From Patiria pectinifera (lineage: Eukaryota > Echinodermata > Asteroidea > Valvatida > Asterinidae), in NCBI GenBank assembly GCA_029964075.1, contig CM057146.1:14956390-15020389 (forward strand): a stretch of 64,000 nucleotides of DNA, read 5' to 3'. Of this stretch, positions 44,801-53,724 are shown one piece after another. The stretch's first letter is position 1, and every line of letters starts with the position of its first letter. The position numbers and the translations under genes are program-made. The notes under the pieces are model-generated. The model saw only the letters and a program-made list of their open reading frames with translations, was not told the DNA's origin and made no database searches.

Positions 44801-47800
44801 CAAAAATGAAATGGATATTCCCTTGTAAAAAGGAATACGAATAAGCTACAATTGCCTGGTTGCCCAGAAGAACCACGTTTGTGCCAGTCAAACTCTTTAT
44901 TAGTTCCACAAACCAGGGCCTGCTGGTACCATAAACATCTAACAACCTACAACTGACATTTCTATCTGCTTTTAATTTGTGCATTTCTGATATCAACACG
45001 CTGTGTCATACCGTTGCGTTATACACGAACGCTCATTCTGATCATAAATAACGCGCGCACATCGTTCTTTTGTCCCCTTGTGTGTTCAATGCGCAACGAT
45101 GAACCTCCACGTAACATGGCGAGTATAGGGAGGCGCAGCGTTTTAATATCAGAAATGTCAGGCAAACATCATTTCTAGGTTTTTTTTATCCCCCTGGCTT
45201 TGAAGCCAGACAGGGGGATATTGAGATCGCGTATATCCTTCTGTGTGTCTGTGTGTGTGTGTTCCAGTTCACTGTAATTTCAGTCGTCAATCTTAATCAA
45301 ACTTGAAAGGTGGTCTGTGGAGAGAAGGCCAACGTCAAAAAAACTTTCCAATATGGATATTTACGAGGTCTCTGGAGAGCTCAGCTAAGTATTACTAATG
45401 ACTCTAACATTATGTCAGTCCTGTGTCTCAACCAAACTCTCCATTCAACCCAAACTCCCCATTCAACTGAGAACTGGTACCTGCCGGGGGGTCAATCAAG
45501 ACTGTCACTGAAAATTGTCCTTATTAACTGCCTGTTCATGTACATGTATACAAACTGCCAGGATGATTGCCCAAGTTTTACTTGCAGTATTTTTGAAAGA
45601 TGTCTATGGCTGGTACAGGCTGATTTGGCAAGGCCAGAACAAGTACACTGTGAATGGCCGTTAAGCTGATATTGACATCTTAGGCTCATGCACCCACAAT
45701 CCTCAGCCAGTTACCAATTGCCTTGGTTGAGAGCAGTTTTGCACATCCCCACCGCCTATCCAAGGGTAGAGGTGACGTCAAATTTCTATGAGCTCTCATT
45801 GGACGATTTTGTTTTAGTCAGTGACTTTGGGTCAGTATTACGCCCAGTTCATACTCGGTGCAAAAGAGAAAGCAAATGCGAAGTTGTGACGTCATGCCAA
45901 GTATTCGCGCTGCGAATTCGTAAAAGTTGAACATATTTCAACTCGGGCGAATTTCGCAGTGAATGTTTCATGACGTCCAATTCGCTTCGCATTCGTGTGG
46001 AGTATGAACAGGGCTTTATGGTGTGGGCATTACCCGTGGCACAGAATGTGTAAACACTGATAAAGGCAAGTGAATAGGCACATTGCTCTGCAATGGATGC
46101 ATTTTCTTCACAAAGAGTTTTTAAGTGATAAGCAGTCACCCAGCCCAGCTTTGCCTTGGATAATGCGTTGGGGTTTAAATCCAGCTGCTGGTCGTATGTT
46201 ATGTCCTTGGGCAAGCCACTTAACCCCTTCTTACCTGTCTCCACCCATGAGTATTAAAGGGTACCAGCATTAGCTGGGGAGCAGCCTGCAATGGACTGGC
46301 ATCTCATCCATGGAGAAAAGAAATGTTCTCATTCTTTAATACGGAGGAAACCAGAAATGAACTCTGGGCTGATGAGCCATATTGGTTCAGGTTACACTTT
46401 ACCCCGGCTTTGTTTTTTACTACCCATGTGGGTTTTTTTTATCATTTGTAGGTGGTTCAATTTTGTGATGTTGACGTTAAGAAGATTGAGAAGGGTGTGT
46501 ATATCTATGAGGAGAGTAAGGTACAAATCTTGTCATGCTATGCTCAATTTTGAAGTACACGTGCAATAGCACTCCGCACTAATGTTAAAAATAGTACCCG
46601 GATCTATCATTTGTAGGTGGTTCAATTTTGTGATGTTGACGTTAAGAAGATTGAGAAGGGTGTGTATATCTATGAGGAGAGTAAGGTACAAATCTTGTCA
46701 TGCTATGCTCAATTTTGAAGTACACGTGCAATAGCACTCCGCACTAATGTTAAAAATAGAAGCAAGTACCCGGATCTCAGACAAACATGCTGTACGAACT
46801 ATTCGCGTGAAGATAACGCGCACGCTTGCAGCACCGTTTCTATACGAATGTGTGCGGCCAGTGTGCGCGTGATTGTTTGAAGGTTTGTCTGAGTATGCGC
46901 GCATACGACGCGGAGCAAAATTGACGTCATAGTGCGGAGTGCTATTATGATGTTTGCCACAAACTTTTTGAATTTGCCAGTTGATGTTTTTAGGAAGGTT
47001 TCTGGAAAGATAGTTTCTTTTGCAAAATACTAGCTATCAGTCAACCTATAAGGATCTCCACGCCATTCTCTTCCAAAAAGAAAAATACAATACTGTTAAT
47101 GGCAAATAGGATCATTTGCTCGTCATGCATTTTGTTTGTTTGCAATAATAACACCACTCAAAATTAAAGGAAGAATCTTCAAAATCTAACCTGTTGAAGT
47201 TTCAGCTCAGTGGATATTATACTTTTTGCACAACCTTTTGATCATGAAACATGATTTTGTCTATGGCATTCTTTGTTTCCAAAAATCAGTCAATTGACTG
47301 ATCTTTGGAAATCACCTACGTGTCTTGATTTTTTCTAAATGACAGCAAGCCAGACAGACTAATTTTACGGAGTGTTTAGTACCAGTACGATCTGTAATCC
47401 AAGTGAGCTTTAGGATAATAATTCGGGAGGTTACTTTTGTGATAAATGCAAATGATCCTATGTGCCTGACATTCATATCATGCGTGTTTGTATCCAATCT
47501 ATTCAATGGACAGCTTCCTCACAATGTTTTGTTGTTCCTCGAAATGTTTTGTTGATTATAACCTTGACATGTATTAAATGAAATGTTTTGTCATAAAAAA
47601 AACCTCATAAGCTAGAAACACTGATCTCAGAGTTTTCTTAACCAGTTTGCGCCGGATATATAATGTGTATACCTGCAAAGGTTTTGCAGTTTTCGGAAGG
47701 GATGACAGATAAGCACGCAGTGAGCGAGGCCGGAAGTATCTGTCAGCGACCTGCTCACAGCGAGCGAGGTGAGAAATATGAGTGTGCTGCCCAAGGGTGA

Positions 47801-49389
47801 TGGCTCCAACCTGCTTGGCTTGAGGTCCAGTGAAAAGTAATCCTGCGCCTCGTTCCGTTCTTGTCAAAATAATCCCAGCATGAACTGGTTAAGAGTCCTC
47901 TCTGAGTGAAGTTACTGTATTTTTTAAGCATAATTTGTAATGGTTGAACAAAGAAATTGACTGCAGCGGGTTTGAACCTGCGACCTCTGGACTGCCATTC
48001 CAGTGCCCTACAAACTGAGCTGTTTTGGTGGTTTCCCATTTTGTCTCTGTCTTTGTTCAAGGGGCGCTAGTCAAAAGCCACAAACCCGCATATGCCATGT
48101 AGCCAGGATCATGCCCAAAGTCATGATGCTAGCAACATTAGCAATGCTGCAACCTATAGGAAAAAGCAGATGGGATCGCTCATAGAGGACACAGCTTTTT
48201 ATTGCAAATAGAATTCCTTTTTTTCATGCAGGTTATTCCAAAGCCACGTGTGCCGATTGTTCATTTCAGTCAGGCTGCACCACCTTTTATCATCTGCGTC
48301 AAAATGGTAGGTGTCTTATTCCTTTCAAGATTTTCTACAGAAAAGTTGTTGATTTCACTTTGAAAGTTTCTATCCACAATTGGATTGGGTTGTTTTTTGT
48401 TTGTTTGTTTTTTGGTACATTTTTATCTAGAGTACAAAGGCAATAGATTACAGCTTTATCACAGTCTATTTTGAAATTTATGCGGGAGAAAAAACAATGA
48501 CTGGTTTACTTTGGACAAAATATTTTTATTTTTTAAACCACCCAATAGCTAGCTAGATATTTGTTCATAATTGCGCTTCAAAATTTAAAAAAATTAAATA
48601 TTGAAAAAGAAATCATATTAAACAAATATGTAGCACCAAACATAATAATGACGGAAAGTGAATTTCACAAGCTACTTTTAGGTGAAAAAAACACGATGAC
48701 CTTAAAACCTCTTTCGTCCAAAAATGTGATTTCAAAATCATCGTCACAATTGTCTTCAAACATCACCTGTGATAAAACCTCAGTTTAAAAGTTAAAAATA
48801 TTCAACAAAGTCCTATTGAAGTCCCGTCTTTTAAAAAGAGTGGATTTTATAAATCAAATTGTTTGCCTTAATACCAGGGTTGTTAATAAAGATATCGTGT
48901 ACTACAGTTGTTTACAGTTGTTGAAACAAGTATTCTGTGTCATTTTCTTTGTTGTTCCAAACAGTCCGAATACACAATAAACTGCTTTTTTTTTTTTTTT
49001 TGACGAAACAGGTTTTAGGGTCATTGCATTTTTTAAGGTCATTGCATCTTTGATTGAGCTATTTCGGTATTTTTTCCATCTAAAAGTAGCTTATGAATTT
49101 GGCTTCCCAGTCATTATTTTGTTTGGTACTACACATCTTTTTTAAAATGAAATATACTTTTTGGGGTTTGGGCTTTGCTTTTTTTTACTCGCCCTGTATT
49201 TTACTATATACTTTTAGCATTGAACGTATGCAGCTGCTGCTATCTACATTTTTCAATATAATAACGCTTAAACATGAAATAACTTTGTAATTTTTTTTTG
49301 ACAATCAGGACCTAACTGGTGGCAGTTTTGAGAGCAACCTGGCTTCTCTAAACCTCGTTGAGGGAAAGGATTACATCTTCTTCAGCTGA
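35849..49389 (+). CDS. B3GNTL1: B3GNTL1-like family 2 glycosyltransferase, 12 exons, complete
   Basis: Exons: 35849-35863, 36400-36516, 36952-37051, 38141-38205, 38662-38727, 40716-40811, 42233-42328, 43018-43142, 44398-44533, 46452-46520, 48232-48306 and 49309-49389. They join to 1041 bp (346 codons plus stop) with GT-AG junctions in matching phase throughout. The opening [10 protein letters not shown] is the nucleotide-sugar-binding strand of GT-A family 2 enzymes. CFLDADDVMD carries the metal-binding Asp motif. [20 protein letters not shown] and [16 protein letters not shown] match vertebrate B3GNTL1 (UDP-GlcNAc:betaGal beta-1,3-GlcNAc transferase-like 1) in order and spacing. There is no signal peptide or membrane anchor, as in the vertebrate protein, so a cytosolic enzyme is likely; its acceptor is not established. 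Length is close to the vertebrate 361 residues. The 69-bp tenth exon has a second copy at 46617-46685. Confidence 0.9.
36400..36516 (+). CDS. B3GNTL1: Glycosyltransferase exon 2 (N-terminal nucleotide-binding strand)
   Basis: Acceptor tccacag|TCA and donor ACA|gtaagt flank 117 bp, phase 0. The exon encodes [20 protein letters not shown] and continues to SVFLDACT, the first beta-strand and helix of the GT-A fold. Confidence 0.9.
36952..37051 (+). CDS. B3GNTL1: Glycosyltransferase exon 3
   Basis: Acceptor ctacaag|GAT and donor A|gtaagt flank 100 bp, ending in phase 1. The exon encodes [10 protein letters not shown] to NDKLPKG. The acceptor lacks a pyrimidine right before AG but gives the exact family spacing (DACT-DKS). 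Confidence 0.85.
37075..37545 (+). repeat. Minisatellite in glycosyltransferase intron 3
   Basis: Degenerate units of about 10-12 bp, mostly tccatcacaag and tcctcacaag, repeat over some 470 bp. They start about 25 bp after the exon 3 donor and end at a SINE. Confidence 0.85.
37548..37868 (+). mobile_element. tRNA-derived SINE in glycosyltransferase intron 3
   Basis: Box A-like tggcttgtgcgta and box B ggttcgaatcc (37600-37610) are followed by a body of about 230 bp (gagggttttctctgggccct) and an (ATT)n tail. Confidence 0.7.
38141..38205 (+). CDS. B3GNTL1: Glycosyltransferase exon 4
   Basis: Acceptor tttacag|TT and donor GCA|gtaagt flank 65 bp. The exon encodes [20 protein letters not shown] and opens the DxDD motif completed by the next exon. 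Confidence 0.9.
38662..38727 (+). CDS. B3GNTL1: Glycosyltransferase exon 5 (metal-binding Asp motif)
   Basis: Acceptor acccag|GAT and donor ACC|gtaagt flank 66 bp, phase 0. Together with the previous exon it gives FLDADDVMD; the acidic cluster is the GT-A divalent-metal/UDP site. Confidence 0.9.
38776..39290 (-). mobile_element. Divergent MITE related to family A
   Basis: Ends taaagctatagtccatcatt and aatgatggactatatcttta are inverted. The interior has gctgaaacttcatcagatta and a GC-rich core (gcgcagcgcgtgcaagc) absent from standard family A. A sister copy lies at 41095-41592. Confidence 0.6.
39466..40695 (+). mobile_element. MITE family A copy carrying a nested element
   Basis: The family A halves 39466-39676 and 40511-40695 surround the nested element at 39677-40510. 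The copy lies in glycosyltransferase intron 5 and its right end is about 20 bp before the exon 6 acceptor. Confidence 0.75.
39677..40510. mobile_element. Nested element with 10-bp target duplication and internal tandem repeats
   Basis: Terminal inverted repeats are atgggcgtcaatc and gattgatgcccct. The duplication gccacaaatc lies at 39667-39676 and 40511-40520, and other family A copies carry only one such site. Inside are four tandem units of roughly 180 bp with ttggttaaagtggtcagaaa, cagatcgcaccacag and cgaaccccacgccttt. A related single unit is found at 25360-25445. No protein is encoded. Confidence 0.75.
40716..40811 (+). CDS. B3GNTL1: Glycosyltransferase exon 6
   Basis: Acceptor ttgtag|ATT and donor CAG|gtgatg flank 96 bp, phase 0. 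It encodes [20 protein letters not shown] and continues to QLMTQ. A MITE ends only about 20 bp upstream of the acceptor. Confidence 0.9.
41095..41592 (+). mobile_element. Divergent MITE, sister of 38776-39290
   Basis: It shares aactaacctgatgaagtttt, attcaaaagttgccgagtca and the gacagcatgccagagagaat block. It sits in glycosyltransferase intron 6. Confidence 0.55.
41940..42115 (+). repeat. GAGTC-type minisatellite in glycosyltransferase intron 6
   Basis: Short units such as gagtccaagtct and gagtcacatga repeat over about 170 bp. The tract ends about 115 bp before the exon 7 acceptor. Confidence 0.75.
42233..42328 (+). CDS. B3GNTL1: Glycosyltransferase exon 7
   Basis: Acceptor gttcag|ATC and donor AAT|gtaagc flank 96 bp, phase 0. 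It encodes [20 protein letters not shown] and continues to FDEIGN, a highly conserved core block of the family. Confidence 0.9.
42466..42611. mobile_element. Foldback MITE, about 145 bp
   Basis: aaatataacatggttt and aaaccatgttatattt form the ends, and ggatagtcgatattagct pairs with agctaatatcgactatcc. Confidence 0.7.
43018..43142 (+). CDS. B3GNTL1: Glycosyltransferase exon 8
   Basis: Acceptor caccag|GGA and donor CA|gtaagc flank 125 bp, ending in phase 2. It encodes [20 protein letters not shown] and ends ATHSVS; PEDLLFF contains the likely catalytic acidic pair of the GT2 fold. Two partial tandem remnants of this exon follow at 43220-43470. Confidence 0.9.
43220..43470 (+). pseudogene. Two partial tandem remnants of glycosyltransferase exon 8
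   Basis: Segments at about 43243-43322 and 43403-43468 resemble the exon 8 3' half (ggtcttccgagttgacca, cttctgccactcattctgtc) and are separated by near-identical intronic sequence (tgttcacagtagacagac). The first keeps the donor cagtaagcatctg. A 14-base gap relative to the exon (ggtggyaagacaattttacc inserted, gtacag lost) breaks the frame, and there is no proper acceptor. Confidence 0.75.
43470..43615. mobile_element. MITE family B copy in glycosyltransferase intron 8
   Basis: It carries tcattttcattagcaactgc, ttgtgggaagattgcaggga and aactcatcccagatgggaat. The left inverted end is lost. Confidence 0.6.
43780..44254 (+). mobile_element. MITE family A copy with a small nested MITE
   Basis: It contains agaatgttcaaaacctaacc and gacagcaagccagacagc, ending gatcttacctgcc. 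It is split at ggttacttttta by the element at 44074-44222. It lies in glycosyltransferase intron 8. Confidence 0.7.
44074..44222. mobile_element. Nested 149-bp MITE with perfect 12-bp inverted ends
   Basis: Ends caggcatgcaac and gttgcatgcctg are exact inverted repeats. The direct repeat tttta flanks it at 44069-44073 and 44223-44227. The empty site is seen in other family A copies as ggttactttttgggataaat. Confidence 0.75.
44398..44533 (+). CDS. B3GNTL1: Glycosyltransferase exon 9
   Basis: Acceptor cttgtag|A completes the split codon and donor AAG|gtcagt ends the 136-bp exon. It encodes [16 protein letters not shown] and [17 protein letters not shown], the start of the C-terminal domain typical of B3GNTL1. 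Confidence 0.9.
45185..45222. repeat. Hairpin tatccccctggctttgaagccag
   Basis: tatccccctggct and agccagacaggggga form a strong stem-loop followed by a (GT)n run. It resembles a transposon terminus. Its partner end was not found. Confidence 0.5.
45839..46016. mobile_element. MITE with gttcatactc inverted ends
   Basis: cccagttcatactcggtg and its imperfect complement at the right (gagtatgaacagggc) flank a palindromic interior with gtgacgtcatg and catgacgtcc. Confidence 0.65.
46120..46330 (+). mobile_element. SINE-like element with box B
   Basis: It has ggtttaaatcc (46172-46182) followed by tatgtccttgggcaagccac, a body typical of tRNA-derived SINEs. It lies just upstream of glycosyltransferase exon 10. 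Limits are approximate. Confidence 0.5.
46452..46520 (+). CDS. B3GNTL1: Glycosyltransferase exon 10, first copy of a duplicated exon
   Basis: Acceptor atttgtag|GTG has an upstream run of eight T and the donor is AAG|gtacaa; 69 bp, phase 0 at both ends. It encodes [20 protein letters not shown] plus ESK. Its pyrimidine-rich acceptor is stronger than that of the second copy, so this is taken as the constitutive exon. Confidence 0.85.
46617..46685 (+). CDS. Second, identical copy of glycosyltransferase exon 10
   Basis: All 69 bases are identical to 46452-46520, including the acceptor AG and donor. It would insert 23 residues in frame if used together with copy one. The upstream sequence differs: the polypyrimidine run is replaced by cccggatctatcatttgtag, so the acceptor is weaker. 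It could be an optional or alternative exon, a silent duplicate, or an assembly duplication. Confidence 0.5.
46725..46946. mobile_element. MITE with tagcactccgcacta ends, partly included in the exon duplication
   Basis: aatagcactccgcacta and tagtgcggagtgctatt are exact inverted ends. The first 50 or so bases of the element are also present in unit one (46561-46605). Confidence 0.7.
47101..47466 (+). mobile_element. MITE family A copy, nearly intact
   Basis: It starts ggcaaataggatcatttgc and ends gcaaatgatcctatgtgcc, with the full set of family landmarks. It lies in the intron between the duplicated exon 10 and exon 11. Confidence 0.8.
47962..48040 (-). repeat. tRNA-like relic (SINE head or tRNA pseudogene)
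   Basis: The minus strand has agctcagtttgtagggcac, an anticodon arm with the 7-base loop atggcag (anticodon position ggc) and caggttcaaacccgc. The two acceptor-stem halves do not pair, so it is not a functional tRNA. Confidence 0.55.
48232..48306 (+). CDS. B3GNTL1: Glycosyltransferase exon 11
   Basis: Acceptor atgcag|GTT and donor ATG|gtaggt flank 75 bp, phase 0. It encodes [20 protein letters not shown] and ends ICVKM, matching the C-terminal domain of the family. Confidence 0.9.
48550..49203. mobile_element. Mariner-type foldback element, 5' end eroded
   Basis: The right end reads actcgccctgta; aagtagcttatgaatttggc pairs with the left-arm segment at 48655-48685. Its interior (cgtcacaattgtcttc, gacgaaacaggttttagggt) matches the copy at 53044-53573. 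It lies in the last intron of the glycosyltransferase. Confidence 0.65.
49309..49389 (+). CDS. B3GNTL1: Glycosyltransferase exon 12 (terminal, stop codon)
   Basis: Acceptor aatcag|GAC follows a long T run. It encodes [20 protein letters not shown] and ends DYIFFS, then TGA at 49387-49389. No AATAAA lies in the next few hundred bases; the first ones are near 50620, beyond a Penelope-like relic. Confidence 0.9.
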   Translation, partial: DLTGGSFESNLASLNLVEGKDYIFFS

Positions 49390-49499
49390 CACTAAGACGT
49401 TGCTGAAGTGAGACACAACATTAAAATGTTTATTGCGTTTTTAAACAATATTTTTCGAAACTGATTTTCCATGGCCAATTATCACAAATTCACTACAAA

Positions 49500-50360
49500 T
49501 AGACATCCAATACCACAACGACATCTCCTTGATTACATTCCTTTTTGAAAGCTTATACACCAACATTGCACCAAATGTCGATGACACACTTCTATGAATT
49601 ACAATTGAACACCCTCCAGAATTTCACAAACATTTCAAACAACTACATAAATTCACCAACAACTACAGCAACTTCAAAATGGGTAATCACATCTTCAAAC
49701 AGACTCTAGGAAAACAAATTTGATCATACCACTCAGCACAACTCGCAAACCTCATATTAGCTCACAGAGAATACAACTTCCATAACCATCACAAACATCC
49801 AAACATTTAATATTTCAAAGATACATTGATGACGGCTTCATCATTATGCGAAGCACCAAAGAGTTCAACCATACACATCTCATCAAACTACTCGCACACA
49901 TCTATCCAAAATCCATACCAATCACATTCAACATCAAAAAAAATAGTAAACTTCTTAGACCTATGCATTTCCATCAACTACCATACATTACAATGTATTA
50001 AATGATAAATGACATTACCATATTTACCAGAAACCATTCCAAAAGTTCACATACGTACACTTTACTTCCAATCACAATACTAACATTTTTCAAGCATCAT
50101 TAAAGGCGAATGCCACAGAAACAACACACACAGTGCACACATACGTGAATACAAACACATCATTAAACTCTTTACAATTAGGTCGTTAAAATGCGGGTTC
50201 ACCAAATCACACATTTCAAAATTCGTACTTCCCTTCCAACACATCAATACACCCAAAGAACATCAGCATATCAAAAAACAATTCCTACATTGCACCATCA
50301 AATACTATAAAACAACCAACAACATGCATCACATACAAAAACTCCTCAGAAAAACACCTG
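49500..50360 (+). pseudogene. Degenerate Penelope-like reverse transcriptase
   Basis: Across several frames the sequence shows ESLYTNI, then RYIDDGFIIM (the catalytic YIDD box), KLLDLCISI and a SIIKGEC-like block, in the order found in Penelope-like elements. Many stops and frameshifts show it is dead. It begins about 110 bp after the glycosyltransferase stop codon. Confidence 0.65.
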
Positions 50361-50442
50361 CTTAACGACAATTATACATGCCCCATCACTTTAAAAAATG
50401 ACATCAAATTCAAACAAAAACCATTTACTCCTGGGTGGAGAG

Positions 50443-50556
50443 AAGCAATGAGCGACGAAGTGCCTTGCTCAAGGGCACACACACCTGCAGCTTTACCTGC
50501 AGACCATGAATCCAATGCCCTTAACCAGGAGGCCACAGCACTCATGTATCACAATT
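50443..50556 (-). mobile_element. SINE-like element, minus strand
   Basis: On the minus strand it reads gtggcctcctggttaagggc, then tggattcatggtctgcag and cccttgagcaaggcac, the usual layout of a tRNA-derived head and adjoining body. Confidence 0.5.
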
Positions 50557-50994
50557 GAAGAGGCAAGAATGTCTCGACTATCAGACTGTTCAGCCTTCGA
50601 CAATTCTACATGCTATTTTTGTAAATAAATAATTTCTTTTGTTTCAACAGGACATTCAATATAATGTAAATAGCCAACGAAATTTGTCTCTCACCTAAGT
50701 CCCACCCAAAAACCTTCATAACAACAATTTGACTTCAAAGCGATAATTCTATTAACTTTACCGATCATTTTCTCCTGAAGAATCCTCATCCATAAGAACC
50801 ATCCTCAAATCTAGGTTTACCACCCATAGCCCTTAATAAAGAAAAATAAAACAAAAATCAAATGGAAATGTATTTTATTGTTGAATTATCGCAACACTTT
50901 TATATAAACATTAATAATATTAACCCGAACAGTCCCCAATCTTTCAAATTGTTTGACATGATATTTCACACATGGATATAGAGTAAGGATAAGA

Positions 50995-51512
50995 TTGAAA
51001 AGCCCATGAAATGTTTCTGTAATGCAATCCCTGCAAATTCACCTTTGTGTCCCATTTAGCCCTATTTTCAATTTTCATTCTGCCGTTTTCAAGTGTATTT
51101 TAGTGTGTTTTTTGTTTTTTATGCTGATACAAATTTCCATATTAAAAGCGAAAGTGTGATGTCATATCAGACAGAAACCACAATGTTGCAATTAGTGTTG
51201 CACAAAAAGTTGCCAGAAATTTGGATATCTCGTTGTCGCAATTTTTTCTTTAGTAATTCGTTGTTATGTCAGTAGCTGGCAGTAAGCCAATGAACAAATC
51301 TTTGTCACAAATAATTTCAATGAAAAAAAAATTAGGTTCACAATTTCTACAGAATAACAGCTAATGAGAAGAGTCTCCCTGAATTGACATCACAGAAAAA
51401 GCGCCCTTAGTTATCCGCAGGGCATAATTTTTTTTCTTTTAATGTTTAAAGAAATGTATTTTTTAATAAACTTAAAGTAAAATTGAAATGTTCATATACT
51501 TAAGAAGATATG
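50995..51512 (+). repeat. Dispersed repeat of about 510 bp, copy 2
   Basis: It is homologous to 7545-8062 in the same orientation; shared landmarks are tacaaatttccatatta, aaagtgtgatgtcat and taatgtttaaagaa. Confidence 0.6.
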
Positions 51513-51934
51513 AAAAACCTTCCCCTCAATAGAATGATCTACTTTGACAAAATAATTGTAATTTCCTTAAATGCATTCCCCTTAAATGAGCCACTTTTAT
51601 TTTAACAGAACTTTTATTTTAATAGAACTTTAAAAATGCATGTTGTGTATTTGCCTTGTCGATAATCTTCGCACCCCAAATTCATCCCTTCACCAAATTC
51701 AAAAAATTCCTGTAATATATAAATCCAATGAAAAACAATTATATTATTTTGTTTTCATATACCATTTTAACATTTTAACTGCCTCTTCAAATAAAAAAAA
51801 ATGTTGCTCTCACCATCACATTTTTATTTTTCTTAAAGTATATTGATATTAATAACTCATTAACATCATTATATCATTTTTACCTCCTCTAAAACTTGAT
51901 GCGTCTCACCATGCGTTTTTAAATCTTGTTTATA

Positions 51935-52110
51935 CAGTGAAATCTCGATATAACTCAAACTCTGATAACTCAAAACAACTGTTTAGGCAACAAAGAATCC
52001 ATTGCCTTCAGTAGTATAACAATGATATACAACCCTACTTAACTCAAAACTCTGCTTAAGTCAAATTTTGAACCTGTTCCCTTGAGGTTTGACTCATCGA
52101 AATTTCACTG
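51935..52110. mobile_element. Pogo/Tigger-type MITE, 176 bp, TA duplication
   Basis: cagtgaaatctcgatata and its counterpart aatttcactg are terminal inverted repeats, with TA on both sides (51933-51934, 52111-52112). The interior repeats taactcaaa. Confidence 0.7.
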
Positions 52111-52299
52111 TATTGGTAATTTGTGTCCAAAAAAAGTTACATTTTTAAAAATATTTTTGAAATAAAATGTGTTTGTTTTACTCCAGAAATAACGAATATT
52201 GGTGTTATAGTTTTAATATTCCTACTTCACCATCAGTCGTCCCCAATATAAATATCCTCCACGCCATGAAGATTAGCCTTCATAGTTCTGTCTGAAAGA

Positions 52300-52920
52300 T
52301 ATCATCCTAGTTGGTCTTCTTAATAATGCCCTCTAAAAATTTCCTTCTAGCCAAAATGGTTTGTCTGCTCATTAACTCCCATTTAAAAATATCCTCCTAG
52401 CCAGTTTGGTTAGTCTCTTCCATTATGATTAATTAAATTGAAGTTGATACCTTTGTATAGAAGCACAAGAAAGACATCTACCTGATGACATCGATCTCTG
52501 CTCTCCAATTATCTTAGTGACATCCCTTATCAACTTCCGTTTTCTTCTCTCAGGAAGACCATCTTTGTAACAATGAATAAATACAATTTAATTGTTCATT
52601 GATTAAACCTCAACTTTCCATCTACAATTTTTTATCCGCACGAAGATCCTTGACATTCTGCACAAATCACCTGAAAAAAATCATCCAAGCCAAGATGGTT
52701 CTCCACAGATCCCTTGTAACAAATATCATCCTTGCCAAAATGGTTAGTCTCTTCCATAATTCCCTTCTAAAAAATATCCTCCTAGCTAAGATGTTTAGTC
52801 TCCTCCATAATTCCCTTCTAAAAAATATCCTCCATGCCAAGATGGTTAGTCTCCTCCATAATTCCCTTCTAAAAAAAATATCCTCCTAGCCAAGATGGTT
52901 CGTCTCCTGCGCTATTCTCG
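52300..52920 (+). repeat. Minisatellite with 51-bp units
   Basis: Units of the type cataattcccttctaaaaaa-tatcctcctagcc-aagatggttagtctcctc repeat, regular at 51 bp in 52680-52920 and more diverged before. Since 51 is a multiple of three, an open frame runs through it by chance. Confidence 0.8.
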
Positions 52921-53043
52921 ATATTTTTTCTCTTTTAAATAATAAAAAAAAGAGTTGATAAATTATTAATACCTCGATATACAACTACTTTTGCAACGAA
53001 CTGTCACGTCAAGGTCACGACTCTTCTCAAACAGGTCATACAC

Positions 53044-53573
53044 CTCCAATGATGATATACAGGGCGAGTCAAGAAAGCGGAACCCAAACCCCCCCCCCAA
53101 AAAAATATATTTCATATTTAAAAATATATGTAGCACCAAAAAGAATGACCGGAAAGCCAATTTCATAAACTACTTTCAGATGAAAAACATCTGAAATTGC
53201 TCAATCTGTTAATCTCACCATTTAAACGCAATGACCCTAATACCACTTTCGCCCAACAAATTACGATTTCGAGCCGAGAATCGTCGTCACAATTGTCTTC
53301 CGACATCACCGGCGATAAAACCTCAGTTTAAAAGTTAAAAATATTAAACAAAGTCCTTTTGAAGGCCCGTCTTTAAAAAAAAAAGTTGATTTTATAAATC
53401 ATTTTGTTTGCCAAAGCATGGTTGTATTGTGTACTACAGTTGTTGACAGCTGTTGAAACAAGTATTATGTGTCATTTTCTTTGTTTTTCCAAACGGTCGG
53501 AATACAAAATAAATTGCTTGTTTTTTGGGGGACGAAACAGGTTTTAGGGTCATTGCGTTTAAATGGTGATATT
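53044..53573. mobile_element. Mariner-type foldback element, 3' arm truncated
   Basis: It starts tacagggcgagtcaagaaag and shares the interior with 48550-49203, but lacks the right terminal arm. Confidence 0.65.
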
Positions 53574-53724
53574 CTATTAAATGACTTGCTCCAACGCCTT
53601 CTGCATTAACTCGGCAATTGAGATTTTTCATCCATATAATGCATGTTTGTTTCCAATCTGTGTTCACCGCATAATAGTTTATGCGGTACCCGCTGCTATG
53701 TACATCAGATTCGAACCAGCCAAC

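Larger units (their letters stand above)
46441..46777 (+). repeat. Tandem duplication (165 and 172 bp) containing exon 10
   Basis: Unit one is 46441-46605 and unit two 46606-46777. They are identical except for a 7-bp insertion (aagcaag) in unit two. Each unit spans ten bases before the exon, the exon, its donor and the first part of a MITE. Confidence 0.9.

Noticed and set aside
44682-44999. 105-codon minus-strand frame
   Set aside because: No recognised motif, and it lies in an intron with no matching splice sites.
45310-45669. 119-codon plus-strand frame in glycosyltransferase intron 9
   Set aside because: No domain, no splice context, and it starts within repeat-like sequence behind a hairpin.
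47962-48040. Functional tRNA-Ala(GGC)
   Set aside because: The anticodon and T arms look right but the acceptor-stem halves do not pair.
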